The notes under the pieces are model-generated. The model saw nothing but the letters and a program-made list of their open reading frames with translations, had not been told where the DNA came from and did no database searches. A stretch of 13,971 bases of DNA from positions 1-13,971 of the forward strand of contig CATMIM010000002.1 in the NCBI GenBank assembly GCA_950068635.1, written 5' to 3'. Position numbers and translations under genes: made by a program. Positions 8,059 through 13,971 of this stretch are shown here, piece by piece (position 1 is the stretch's first letter; each line of letters begins with the position of its first letter). Origin of the DNA: an uncultured Candidatus Poseidoniales archaeon. Lineage in GTDB: Archaea; Thermoplasmatota; Poseidoniia; Poseidoniales; Thalassarchaeaceae.

Positions 8059-10749
8059 ATGAGCGTCGCTGGAGACGATGGGGAGCCATGGCTCTACCTC
8101 GACGATCCGGAACCGGATCCGGTGCCCGAGCCTGCGGTCGAGGAGGACACGGTCGCTGATGTTCCGCCCGACGAGGAGGAGGGTACGGAGGTTCCCACCG
8201 AAGCACCGGATGTGGCGGAACCTCCGGAGACGGAGGCAGATGTGATCACGGAGCTCGTGGCCGATGGCGTCCACTCATTCGGATGGCCTCTGCGGGGGAT
8301 GGACTGCCCCGATTGCGCGATGAAGGCGGCGCGTGCGGTCAACCGGCAGGCAGGCGTCGTCGAGTGCCAGATCAGCCCGTCGGATGGCTGGGTGAAGGTC
8401 GAACTCGACCTCGGCGCTGCCAACCTTTCCCGGACTTCGGGCATCCTTGCGAGTCTCGGTCACAATCCGGACGTCCCCTGGTACCAGTTGAAGGGCGTGT
8501 CTCAGATCGGTCTGCAGGATAGACATGGTGTCGAGCGGGGGGCGCTGAAGCGTCTTCTGCTGACGGCCCCCGGAGTGCTGCACGTGCGCTTCGAGGGCGA
8601 GCGTCTGCTGCTCCAGCATGCCGAATTGTCAGCAGAGATGCACGCTGAGATGGAGCAGGCGCTGGAACGGATGACAGGCAGATCACCCATCCTTGTCGAG
8701 ATCCAGCCCGACCGGCTGGAGAGCGACCAACTGCGGCTCCTGGGCGCTGCGATCACGGTTCCGCTGTTGCTGCTCGTGTTGTTCCTGCAGTTCACCGGCG
8801 CTCCTGCTTTTCTGGTGACCACGGTGGGGATTCTCGGAGTGGCGCTCGGCGGCTGGCGCATGTTCCTCGAGGCGCTCGCCAGCCTGCGTAACATGGTACT
8901 TGGATTCCAGGTGCTGACGAGCCTAGCGGTGATCGGCGCGGCGGTGCTGGGACACTGGCCGGAGGCGCTTACCGTCGTGCTGCTCGAAGCGCTCAGCGGT
9001 CACTTGGAGTCCTCCGCGCTCGTGCAGGCGCGCAATGCGATGCAGGGTGGACTCGACCGCCTTCCCAGACTCGCTCGAGTGTTGCCTTCACCCAAAGGCA
9101 GGAGATCTTCGATCACATCCATCTCTGTCATCTCACCCGGGACATCCCTGTCCATGGCTGCTCCCACTGCAGCAGCACACGAATCGGACAAGGTTCCCAT
9201 CGAACTTGTGCAGGTGGGTGACCTGGTAGAGGTGCGCAGCGGTGAACTGGTGCCCGTCGATGGCGAGATCGTTGAGGGCATCGGCAGCCTCGACCGCGCC
9301 CCGCTCACGGGCGAGAGCATCCCTGTTCGAGTGACCGTGGGCGACGAGATCGAGGCGGGCCTGGTGCTCCGTCGTGGTCCGATCGTGCTGCGCACCAGCG
9401 CAGTCGGTGACCAGACTCGCTTGTCTGGGTTGATCGACAAGGTGCACACCTTCCGTGACACCACTCCGCGACTGCAGGGAGCAGTCGAACTGTTCACGCT
9501 CATCTGGGTTCCAGTCGTGCTCGTCGGTGGAGCACTCGCCGCTCTTCTCATGGGCAACGTGATGGTGATGCTGCTGCTCTGGGTTGTTGCCTGTCCATGC
9601 GCGCTGCTGCTCGCCGCTCCGGTTCCGCACGCGATGGCGCTCACCAATGCCGCTCACAACGGCTTGGTTGCTCGCGGTGGAGACGTGCTCGAGCGGGTCG
9701 CTCGCATCGACTTGGCATTGCTCGACAAGACCGGCACGCTGACCCGCGGCGAGCCCAAACTGGTCAAGGTCGTTTCTGCTCCAGGCCAGCGGCGAGAACG
9801 CATCCTGCGCCTCGCCGCGGGTATCGAGGAGCGCAGTAACCACGCCTACGCCGCCACCGTGCGCCTACGGGCGGCCGAGGAGTCGCTGAAGCCGATGAAG
9901 GTGACAGGGATATCTGACGAGCAGGCGGGTGTCAGCGGACGGCTGAAAGCGAAGCAGGTCCGCTTCGGCCGCGACGACTGGATCGTCTCGCTCGGCATCG
10001 AGGTTCCAGAACTCTTGGAGGCCGCCGCGCTCGAGGCGCGCGCAGCCGGGCGCGGCCTGTCCCTTCTGACCGAAGATGACACGGCGATCGCGCTGTTCAT
10101 CTTCGAGCATGACGACCTGCGCGCTGGTGCTCATGAGATGGTCGCAGAACTAAGGCGGCAGGGCATCGCCGTCGAACTGCTGTCCGGAGATTCACAGTCT
10201 GCCGTCGAGGCGTTGGGCGAGCGGCTCGGGATCCCGGCGGATTCCTGCCGCGGCGAGATTTCCCCTGAAGGCAAGGCGATCTGGGTGCAGCGGCGCAGTC
10301 ACGCTCGGCGCACTCTGATGGCTGGCGACGGATTCAACGACGCCGCCGCGCTTGCAGCAGCGGATGTCGGCGTGGCCGTGGGCAGCGGTGAGCAGGTCAA
10401 CCTGGATGCGGCTGATGTGCTCATTCCCAGCGAAGACCCGAGGCAGTTGTCCAGTCTTGTACGTCTCTCTCGGCGCACACGCATGATCGTACTGGCGAAC
10501 ATCCTGCTCTCCTTCCTCGTCACCGTGACGTTGGTCGTCTCGGTGCTCGACGGATGGCACGCGAGCCTCGCGCTGGGGGTGTTCGTCCACGAGGCGAGCG
10601 CCCTGCTGGTGCTGCTCAACGGCATCTGGCTGGCCGACGCCGGCATGAGTCGACTGGGGATGCTGGGTGGATTGTTCGTCAGCCTCTGGAGCGACGTGCG
10701 CGAGGCATTCGGGAAACTCTGGCACCAGAGGCTCGCCTCGATCCGTTGA
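8059..10749 (+). CDS. P1B-type heavy-metal-transporting P-type ATPase
   Basis: An 896-residue membrane pump that moves soft or transition metal ions across the membrane using ATP. In order: an acidic, proline-rich tail (about 1-70); an HMA metal-binding domain with GMDCPDC (Cys83, Cys86); a second HMA-like fold without cysteines (about 140-215); four membrane helices (about 227-318); an actuator domain with TGES at 417-420; two helices with the metal-site motif CPC at 512-514; the phosphorylation motif DKTGTLT with Asp556; the hinge GDGFND (Asp757, Asp761); and two final helices with HEAS at 844-847. Three features are unusual. The nucleotide-domain HP dipeptide reads HA (His595-Ala596). A Ser/Thr/Ala-rich stretch of about 37 residues (342-378) interrupts the actuator domain. 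CPC is combined with an HE motif more typical of P1B-4 pumps. Zn/Cd/Pb, Cu or Co are all possible substrates. A winged-helix gene follows. Confidence 0.93.
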   Translation: MSVAGDDGEPWLYLDDPEPDPVPEPAVEEDTVADVPPDEEEGTEVPTEAPDVAEPPETEADVITELVADGVHSFGWPLRGMDCPDCAMKAARAVNRQAGVVECQISPSDGWVKVELDLGAANLSRTSGILASLGHNPDVPWYQLKGVSQIGLQDRHGVERGALKRLLLTAPGVLHVRFEGERLLLQHAELSAEMHAEMEQALERMTGRSPILVEIQPDRLESDQLRLLGAAITVPLLLLVLFLQFTGAPAFLVTTVGILGVALGGWRMFLEALASLRNMVLGFQVLTSLAVIGAAVLGHWPEALTVVLLEALSGHLESSALVQARNAMQGGLDRLPRLARVLPSPKGRRSSITSISVISPGTSLSMAAPTAAAHESDKVPIELVQVGDLVEVRSGELVPVDGEIVEGIGSLDRAPLTGESIPVRVTVGDEIEAGLVLRRGPIVLRTSAVGDQTRLSGLIDKVHTFRDTTPRLQGAVELFTLIWVPVVLVGGALAALLMGNVMVMLLLWVVACPCALLLAAPVPHAMALTNAAHNGLVARGGDVLERVARIDLALLDKTGTLTRGEPKLVKVVSAPGQRRERILRLAAGIEERSNHAYAATVRLRAAEESLKPMKVTGISDEQAGVSGRLKAKQVRFGRDDWIVSLGIEVPELLEAAALEARAAGRGLSLLTEDDTAIALFIFEHDDLRAGAHEMVAELRRQGIAVELLSGDSQSAVEALGERLGIPADSCRGEISPEGKAIWVQRRSHARRTLMAGDGFNDAAALAAADVGVAVGSGEQVNLDAADVLIPSEDPRQLSSLVRLSRRTRMIVLANILLSFLVTVTLVVSVLDGWHASLALGVFVHEASALLVLLNGIWLADAGMSRLGMLGGLFVSLWSDVREAFGKLWHQRLASIR

Positions 10750-10769
10750 CCGATGGTGCGGTGCGCTCG

Positions 10770-10776
10770 TATTATA
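10770..10776 (+). promoter_or_regulatory. Archaeal TATA box for the winged-helix gene
   Basis: TATTATA stands out in GC-rich sequence 21 bp after the ATPase stop and 38 bp before the next start codon. Transcription starting about 25 bp downstream would give a leader of roughly 15-20 bases, just enough to include the GGAGG at 10801-10805. The regulator therefore probably has its own promoter instead of depending on read-through from the ATPase. Confidence 0.6.
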
Positions 10777-10800
10777 GCGGAGAGCGAGTGATTGCTGCCC

Positions 10801-10805
10801 GGAGG
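10801..10805 (+). promoter_or_regulatory. Shine-Dalgarno site fixing the winged-helix start
   Basis: GGAGG lies 9 bp before the ATG at 10815. It decides this start over longer in-frame readings that would begin inside the ATPase gene. Confidence 0.7.
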
Positions 10806-10814
10806 CAAGCACGG

Positions 10815-11300
10815 ATGAGCAAGGTACGCGGCGACCCCCTCCGTGTGGCGCTCGCCCACCCTACCCGAGCAGCGTTGGTGTCGTCACTGAACGGCGTCGC
10901 GGAGATGTCGACAGTGCAGTTGCAGGAATCCACAGGCGTGACGCGCTATCATCTGTATCACCACCTGCAGCAACTGGAGAAGGCTGGCGTCGTCGAGAAC
11001 CACCGCGACCAAGGCCGGGCTCGCTGGTGGAGATTGACCGGACCGGTCGAGATGCCCGGGGATGACGCCTCTGCCACCCCAACCGTCGACCTCTCTGTCC
11101 TGCCCGACGAGATCGCAGAACTCATCCGCGCAGGCGCAGACACGCATTGGGTCGCCGTTCCCGGCTCGGCAAGAGATGCCATAGCAGCCAAGAAACTGGT
11201 CGAGGCCGCCGCCGATGAATGGGGGTTGGACCTCGACCTGCCGTTCACGTTCACCCCGTCGGGTCTGCTTTTGATCGGGCAACCACGTAAGAGGTCATGA
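10815..11300 (+). CDS. Winged-helix DNA-binding transcriptional regulator (ArsR-like fold)
   Basis: A 161-residue protein with a winged helix-turn-helix at about residues 8-76. It contains LAHPTRAALVSSL (first helix), LQESTGVTRYHLYHHLQQLEKAGVV (helix-turn-recognition helix, about 36-60) and a basic wing (HRDQGRARWWRL, 63-74). This layout is typical of ArsR-related regulators. The C-terminal half (about 85-161) is acidic and unfamiliar and may form a sensing or dimer domain. The open frame extends upstream into the ATPase, but TATTATA at 10770 and GGAGG at 10801 support ATG 10815. There are no cysteines, so the classical ArsR/SmtB metal-binding cysteine motif is missing. Histidines in the recognition helix (46, 49, 50) are more likely structural or DNA-contacting. 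Regulation of the upstream ATPase is plausible from position only. A zinc-ribbon gene follows 13 bp later, probably in the same transcript. Confidence 0.8.
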   Translation: MSKVRGDPLRVALAHPTRAALVSSLNGVAEMSTVQLQESTGVTRYHLYHHLQQLEKAGVVENHRDQGRARWWRLTGPVEMPGDDASATPTVDLSVLPDEIAELIRAGADTHWVAVPGSARDAIAAKKLVEAAADEWGLDLDLPFTFTPSGLLLIGQPRKRS

Positions 11301-11313
11301 GCAGGTCGGAAGT

Positions 11314-11721
11314 GTGTCGATGGGCAGCGACGAAGGCCCTCTTCAGGTGGAGTCGAGTGTGGCACCTCCTGTGCTCAACTGTCCTCATTGTGACGGAATG
11401 CTGCCGCTCGGACTCGGCGAGATCGATTGCGCTCTGTGCGGCTCGAAGGTCCGCGTCGACCACGCAGCCACCCGTCGCCAGTGGCGCGAGGAGAAACTCG
11501 CTTGTCCCTCTTGTTCGAAGGTGCTCATCGCTGGCGTCGAGGAGCGCCCGGTGCGCATCCGCTGCAGCTCGTGTGACAACGAGATCAACATCACCGCGAA
11601 GGCCGTCAAGGTCGAACTGGCTTGTCCGGCATGTGAGCGCAGGCTGCGCATCCGACCTCGGCCCGGAAGCAGGGAGTTGACCTGCCCAGCGTGTGAGGAG
11701 GAGTTTCGTGTCACCTTCTGA
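11314..11721 (+). CDS. Small protein with three tandem zinc ribbons
   Basis: A 135-residue protein with six CxxC knuckles: Cys23/26 and 39/42, Cys64/67 and 84/87, Cys104/107 and 124/127. Paired in order they form three four-cysteine zinc ribbons, each about 20-25 residues across. The second and third have the same 16-residue gap between knuckles and similar wording (LACPSC, LACPAC), suggesting internal duplication; the first has a 12-residue gap. No catalytic domain or membrane helix is visible. Such ribbons bind nucleic acid or protein partners; the specific role is not recognisable. The start is either GTG 11314 or ATG 11320, two codons later; neither has a strong Shine-Dalgarno sequence. 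It begins 13 bp after the winged-helix stop and is probably co-transcribed. With twelve cysteines it could also respond to metal, which would suit the neighbouring ATPase, but that is speculation. Confidence 0.8.
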   Translation: MSMGSDEGPLQVESSVAPPVLNCPHCDGMLPLGLGEIDCALCGSKVRVDHAATRRQWREEKLACPSCSKVLIAGVEERPVRIRCSSCDNEINITAKAVKVELACPACERRLRIRPRPGSRELTCPACEEEFRVTF

Positions 11722-11800
11722 GGCAGGATGGCGGACTCATCTCATGCGGGCGGATGGCAGAGGGTCGTATAGTCGCATAATCATCGAGGTCAGCACCTGC

Positions 11801-11811
11801 TTATGTTATAT
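11801..11811 (+). promoter_or_regulatory. TATA-box region for the coiled-coil gene
   Basis: TTATGTTATAT is the most AT-rich patch in the gap 11722-11868. A start about 25 bp downstream falls near 11832-11836, just before the leader hairpin. This makes the coiled-coil gene a separate transcription unit from the zinc-ribbon gene. Confidence 0.5.
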
Positions 11812-11837
11812 CAGAAGATTCGACCACTGCTCAACTA

Positions 11838-11855
11838 GAGAGGTTGAAGCCTCTC
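11838..11855 (+). promoter_or_regulatory. Leader hairpin before the coiled-coil gene
   Basis: GAGAGG (11838-11843) pairs perfectly with CCTCTC (11850-11855) around the 6-base loop TTGAAG. It is followed at once by AGGGGATGGG and then the candidate CTG start at 11869. No T-run follows, so it does not look like a terminator. It could sit at the very 5' end of the mRNA and control translation or stability. Confidence 0.5.
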
Positions 11856-11868
11856 AGGGGATGGGACC

Positions 11869-13971
11869 CTGACAGAAACAGATTCACTCGCAGATATCCG
11901 CGCTCGGCTCACCCGTCCAGGTGCTCCTTCATCATCCGAATCAGTGCGCATCCAGTCCAACCTGCGCGGCGAGGAGGATGTGCGCTCGCGCGTGAGCAGG
12001 GAGCGTCGTCTGCGGCTGAAGGACCAGGCAGAGCGGCTCTCAGGAGCCAAGGGAGCACTGACCAGGGCTCTGCAGATGGAGCATGACGAGACGCTCAGCC
12101 AACTTGAATCTGAGATGCGCAGCGAGATGGAGTCGGAACTTTCCGAGTTGGAGGCGGCCGCGCTCGCCCGCGAGGAGGAGATCCTTCGCGATGAACTGGA
12201 GATGCGGCTCGAGCGGGAGGAATCGAGTCTTCAGGATCAACTCACCGTCGAGCGCGAACGTCGACTGCAGACTCGACGCCAGCAGTTGGTCGAGCAGCTT
12301 TCCGAAGAAATGGATGACGAGTTCCAGCGTCGCCGTGCGTTCCTCTCGGAGCGGATGGAGATCGAGGCCAACCAGCAGATGCAGAGACAGATCACGGATC
12401 TTGAAGAGTCCCTCAAGCAGGAGATGGAGGCGCAACTTTCCTCAGAGGAGGGATTGCAGACGGAGAGAATCGAGGCTGAACAGTCGTCTCGTCTTGCCGA
12501 ACGGGAGACACAACTCAGAGATGGAATCCGTCGGCGGCTGGAACAGCAATTGCGCAGCCGCCTGCGCTCACGCGAGACTCACCTGCGCAGCGAGTACGAG
12601 CATCGCGCCCAGCGCTTGGAGGAGGAGATCGCCAAGGATCTCCAGGATGAACTCGAATCACGCCTGACCGCAGAGACGGAACAACTCGAATCGAGGATGC
12701 AGCAGGATTTGGAACTCGCCATCGCACGCAAGCGGGACGAGGTGCGCGGCGCGATCATGCGCGCGTTGGAGAAGGACTACGTCGACCGACTCGCCGAGCG
12801 CAAGCAGCGGCTGCGCCAGCGCTATGACCTCACATTCACACACTCGGTCGACGAGATCGAACACGATCTGTCGCTCGATATCGATGAGGAACTCCAACGG
12901 CGGACAGAAGATGAGTTCGAAGCCTACAAGCGCGCCCGCGAGGCAGAGATCAGCAGCCGGCTGTCTCTGTTCCGCCACGACCGGGAAATTGAACTGCGCA
13001 CGCAGTTGGAGGCGACGTTCGAAGCGCGCAAGCAGGAGTGGATCGACCAACTGGAACACGAGTTCCGCACCCGCGAGTCTGCCGTCCAGCGGCAGGTGAT
13101 GGCTGAGATAGACGCCCGCGTGCGCAACGAGAAGATATCCCAGGAGACCGCGCTCGACCTGCTCAAGGAAGAGACCTCGATGGAATTGGAGGTCGAGATG
13201 GAGGCCCGGCTGAAGGAGTTCCGCGACCGCAAGGAGGGTGAGGTCACCGATCAACTGGACCGACAGCTCGCCAAGCGTGAGGAGATCATGCGCAACAAGG
13301 CGCTGATTGAGGTCCGCCGCCGTGAGTCCGAGATTCGAGCAGAGATCGAGGCGCAGTTGGCGGTCAAGCGGGCAGAGATCCGCGAACGACTGGCGACCCT
13401 CGAGATCCGTGCCGAGGAATTCCGCCAGACCGCCGAGGCCAAGATTCGCACTCAACTAGAGGTCGGACTCGTGTCCGACGAGGACATCGAGGAACAGGAG
13501 CGCCTCAAGCAGGTCGAGGAGGAAGTCGATGAACTTGAGCAGGGTGACTCTGTGCTCTCCAGGAGAGAACGTTGGATGGGTGCCCTTGGAGGTGCCCGCG
13601 CCCAGATGCCAAGGACAGCTGCCGGGGCCGAGAGCCCCCCCAGACTCGGCCAGCCTGCGGTTGCCAGACTCGGCCAGACACCTGAGCCGGGTGCTCCCGC
13701 CATTCCTGCCCTTTCAGGAGGTTCACTCGCCCCAGTGCGCGCGCCAATCGGACAGAGGCCGGCACCGACAGCATCCGATGGCCCAGCCCGAATGGGTGCG
13801 CTCGCCCCGGTACGCGCTCCAATCGAACCGCAGACTCCAGCAGCCCAGCCGCTGAAGACCGCGCTTCCAGCAGAATCTGCGCCTGTTCCCGAGTCGTCAC
13901 CAGAATCAGTTGCGGAACCAGATGTCGAGATTGAGCCAGCACCAGAGCCCGTCGCAGAGCCAGCGGAATCG
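11869..13971 (+). CDS. Very long coiled-coil protein with Ala/Pro-rich tail (3' end cut by window edge)
   Basis: An open frame of 701 codons runs off the window. The protein is dominated by Glu, Arg, Gln and Leu in coiled-coil spacing from about residue 30 to 555. No proline occurs between residues 20 and 581, and no cysteine was seen anywhere. After about 565 it becomes a flexible Ala/Pro-rich tail with repeated RLGQ and LAPVRAPI units, then Glu/Pro-rich sequence to the edge. No ATPase, SMC head, membrane helix or signal peptide is visible, so it is probably cytoplasmic; a structural, cytoskeletal or scaffold role is only a guess. The frame opens after TGA at 11845-11847 and has no ATG until 12076. 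CTG at 11869 would give a natural N-terminus (MTETDSLADIRARL) and has GGGG at 11857-11860. GTG 11944 is the alternative. The promoter and hairpin upstream suggest its own transcript. Confidence 0.8.
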   Translation, partial: MTETDSLADIRARLTRPGAPSSSESVRIQSNLRGEEDVRSRVSRERRLRLKDQAERLSGAKGALTRALQMEHDETLSQLESEMRSEMESELSELEAAALAREEEILRDELEMRLEREESSLQDQLTVERERRLQTRRQQLVEQLSEEMDDEFQRRRAFLSERMEIEANQQMQRQITDLEESLKQEMEAQLSSEEGLQTERIEAEQSSRLAERETQLRDGIRRRLEQQLRSRLRSRETHLRSEYEHRAQRLEEEIAKDLQDELESRLTAETEQLESRMQQDLELAIARKRDEVRGAIMRALEKDYVDRLAERKQRLRQRYDLTFTHSVDEIEHDLSLDIDEELQRRTEDEFEAYKRAREAEISSRLSLFRHDREIELRTQLEATFEARKQEWIDQLEHEFRTRESAVQRQVMAEIDARVRNEKISQETALDLLKEETSMELEVEMEARLKEFRDRKEGEVTDQLDRQLAKREEIMRNKALIEVRRRESEIRAEIEAQLAVKRAEIRERLATLEIRAEEFRQTAEAKIRTQLEVGLVSDEDIEEQERLKQVEEEVDELEQGDSVLSRRERWMGALGGARAQMPRTAAGAESPPRLGQPAVARLGQTPEPGAPAIPALSGGSLAPVRAPIGQRPAPTASDGPARMGALAPVRAPIEPQTPAAQPLKTALPAESAPVPESSPESVAEPDVEIEPAPEPVAEPAES
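13641..13677 (+). repeat. Short direct repeat encoding RLGQ
   Basis: CAGACTCGGCCAG occurs at 13641-13653 and again at 13665-13677. The 24-base offset keeps the frame and encodes RLGQ twice in the flexible tail of the coiled-coil protein. Confidence 0.8.
13720..13825 (+). repeat. Imperfect direct repeat encoding LAPVRAPI
   Basis: Two related 31-base units at 13720-13750 and 13795-13825 both encode LAPVRAPI, offset by 75 bases (25 codons). Most differences are silent (for example CCAGTGCGCGCG against CCGGTACGCGCT), so the peptide is conserved more than the DNA. This suggests a kept linear motif within an otherwise low-complexity tail. Confidence 0.8.

Noticed and set aside
7922..8206. Minus-strand open frame ending in GTGFEPVKH
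   Set aside because: Its end is the antisense of the tRNA-Leu T-arm, a well-known spurious protein signature, and the rest opposes the ATPase start.
9133..9843. Minus-strand open frame of 236 codons within the ATPase
   Set aside because: It overlaps catalytic motifs of the ATPase and has the irregular composition of a GC-rich shadow frame.
10764..10786. Inverted repeat CGCTC...GAGCG flanking the TATA box at 10770
   Set aside because: The arms are only 5 bp with a 13-bp gap, easily found by chance in GC-rich DNA; not enough for an operator call.
10554..10814. N-terminal extension of the winged-helix frame into the ATPase gene
   Set aside because: The extension is Arg/Gly/Ala-rich shadow sequence, and a TATA box and GGAGG precede ATG 10815.
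11838..11855. Leader hairpin considered as a terminator of the zinc-ribbon transcript
   Set aside because: It lies downstream of a TATA-like element and no T-rich run follows; archaeal termination relies mostly on T-runs.
12481..12780. Strict amino-acid repeat period in the coiled coil
   Set aside because: RETQL/RETHL-like units recur at uneven distances (about 23 and 33 residues), so only general coiled-coil spacing is claimed.
12658..13455. Minus-strand open frame of 265 codons, leucine-rich
   Set aside because: It is the antisense of the coiled-coil gene; GAG/CTC and CAG/CTG codons leave the opposite strand open and leucine-rich.

Overview
The window is GC-rich, archaeal-type DNA. It opens with the last codons of a probable translation elongation factor 1-alpha followed by ribosomal protein uS10, a gene order common in archaea. 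It also carries a GINS replication subunit, a tRNA-Leu without an encoded CCA end, TATA-box-like promoters and a giant surface protein anchored by a C-terminal membrane helix. Together these suggest a marine Thermoplasmatota archaeon, probably of the Candidatus Poseidoniales (Marine Group II) kind. The lineage is inferred from gene style and was not tested by phylogeny.

Layout: (1) 1-391, end of EF-1alpha and uS10 on the plus strand. (2) 398-1339, a GINS-family replication protein on the minus strand, ending 6 bp from uS10. (3) 1340-1480, a short divergent intergenic region. (4) 1481-7846, a 2121-residue secreted, membrane-anchored surface protein with jelly-roll/MAM-like domains, an EF-hand-like calcium loop and a CARDB-like domain. 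(5) 7875-7956, tRNA-Leu(CAA). (6) 8059-10749, a P1B-type heavy-metal ATPase with unusual residues, preceded by a small dyad that could be an operator. (7) 10815-11300, a winged-helix regulator with its own TATA box and Shine-Dalgarno sequence, followed at once by a triple zinc-ribbon protein (11314-11721). (8) From about 11869 to the window edge, a very long proline-free, cysteine-free coiled-coil protein with an Ala/Pro-rich repeat tail. Its reading frame has no ATG near its beginning, and its leader holds a perfect hairpin.

How they fit together: the first block is translation and replication housekeeping. The giant protein is probably exposed on the cell surface. The ATPase and downstream winged-helix gene may form a metal-export and regulation pair, but the regulator has no cysteine and the link rests on position alone. 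The coiled-coil gene appears to be a separate transcription unit; its function is not recognisable, and it is the least explained gene here. No CRISPR array, insertion sequence or phage signature was seen.
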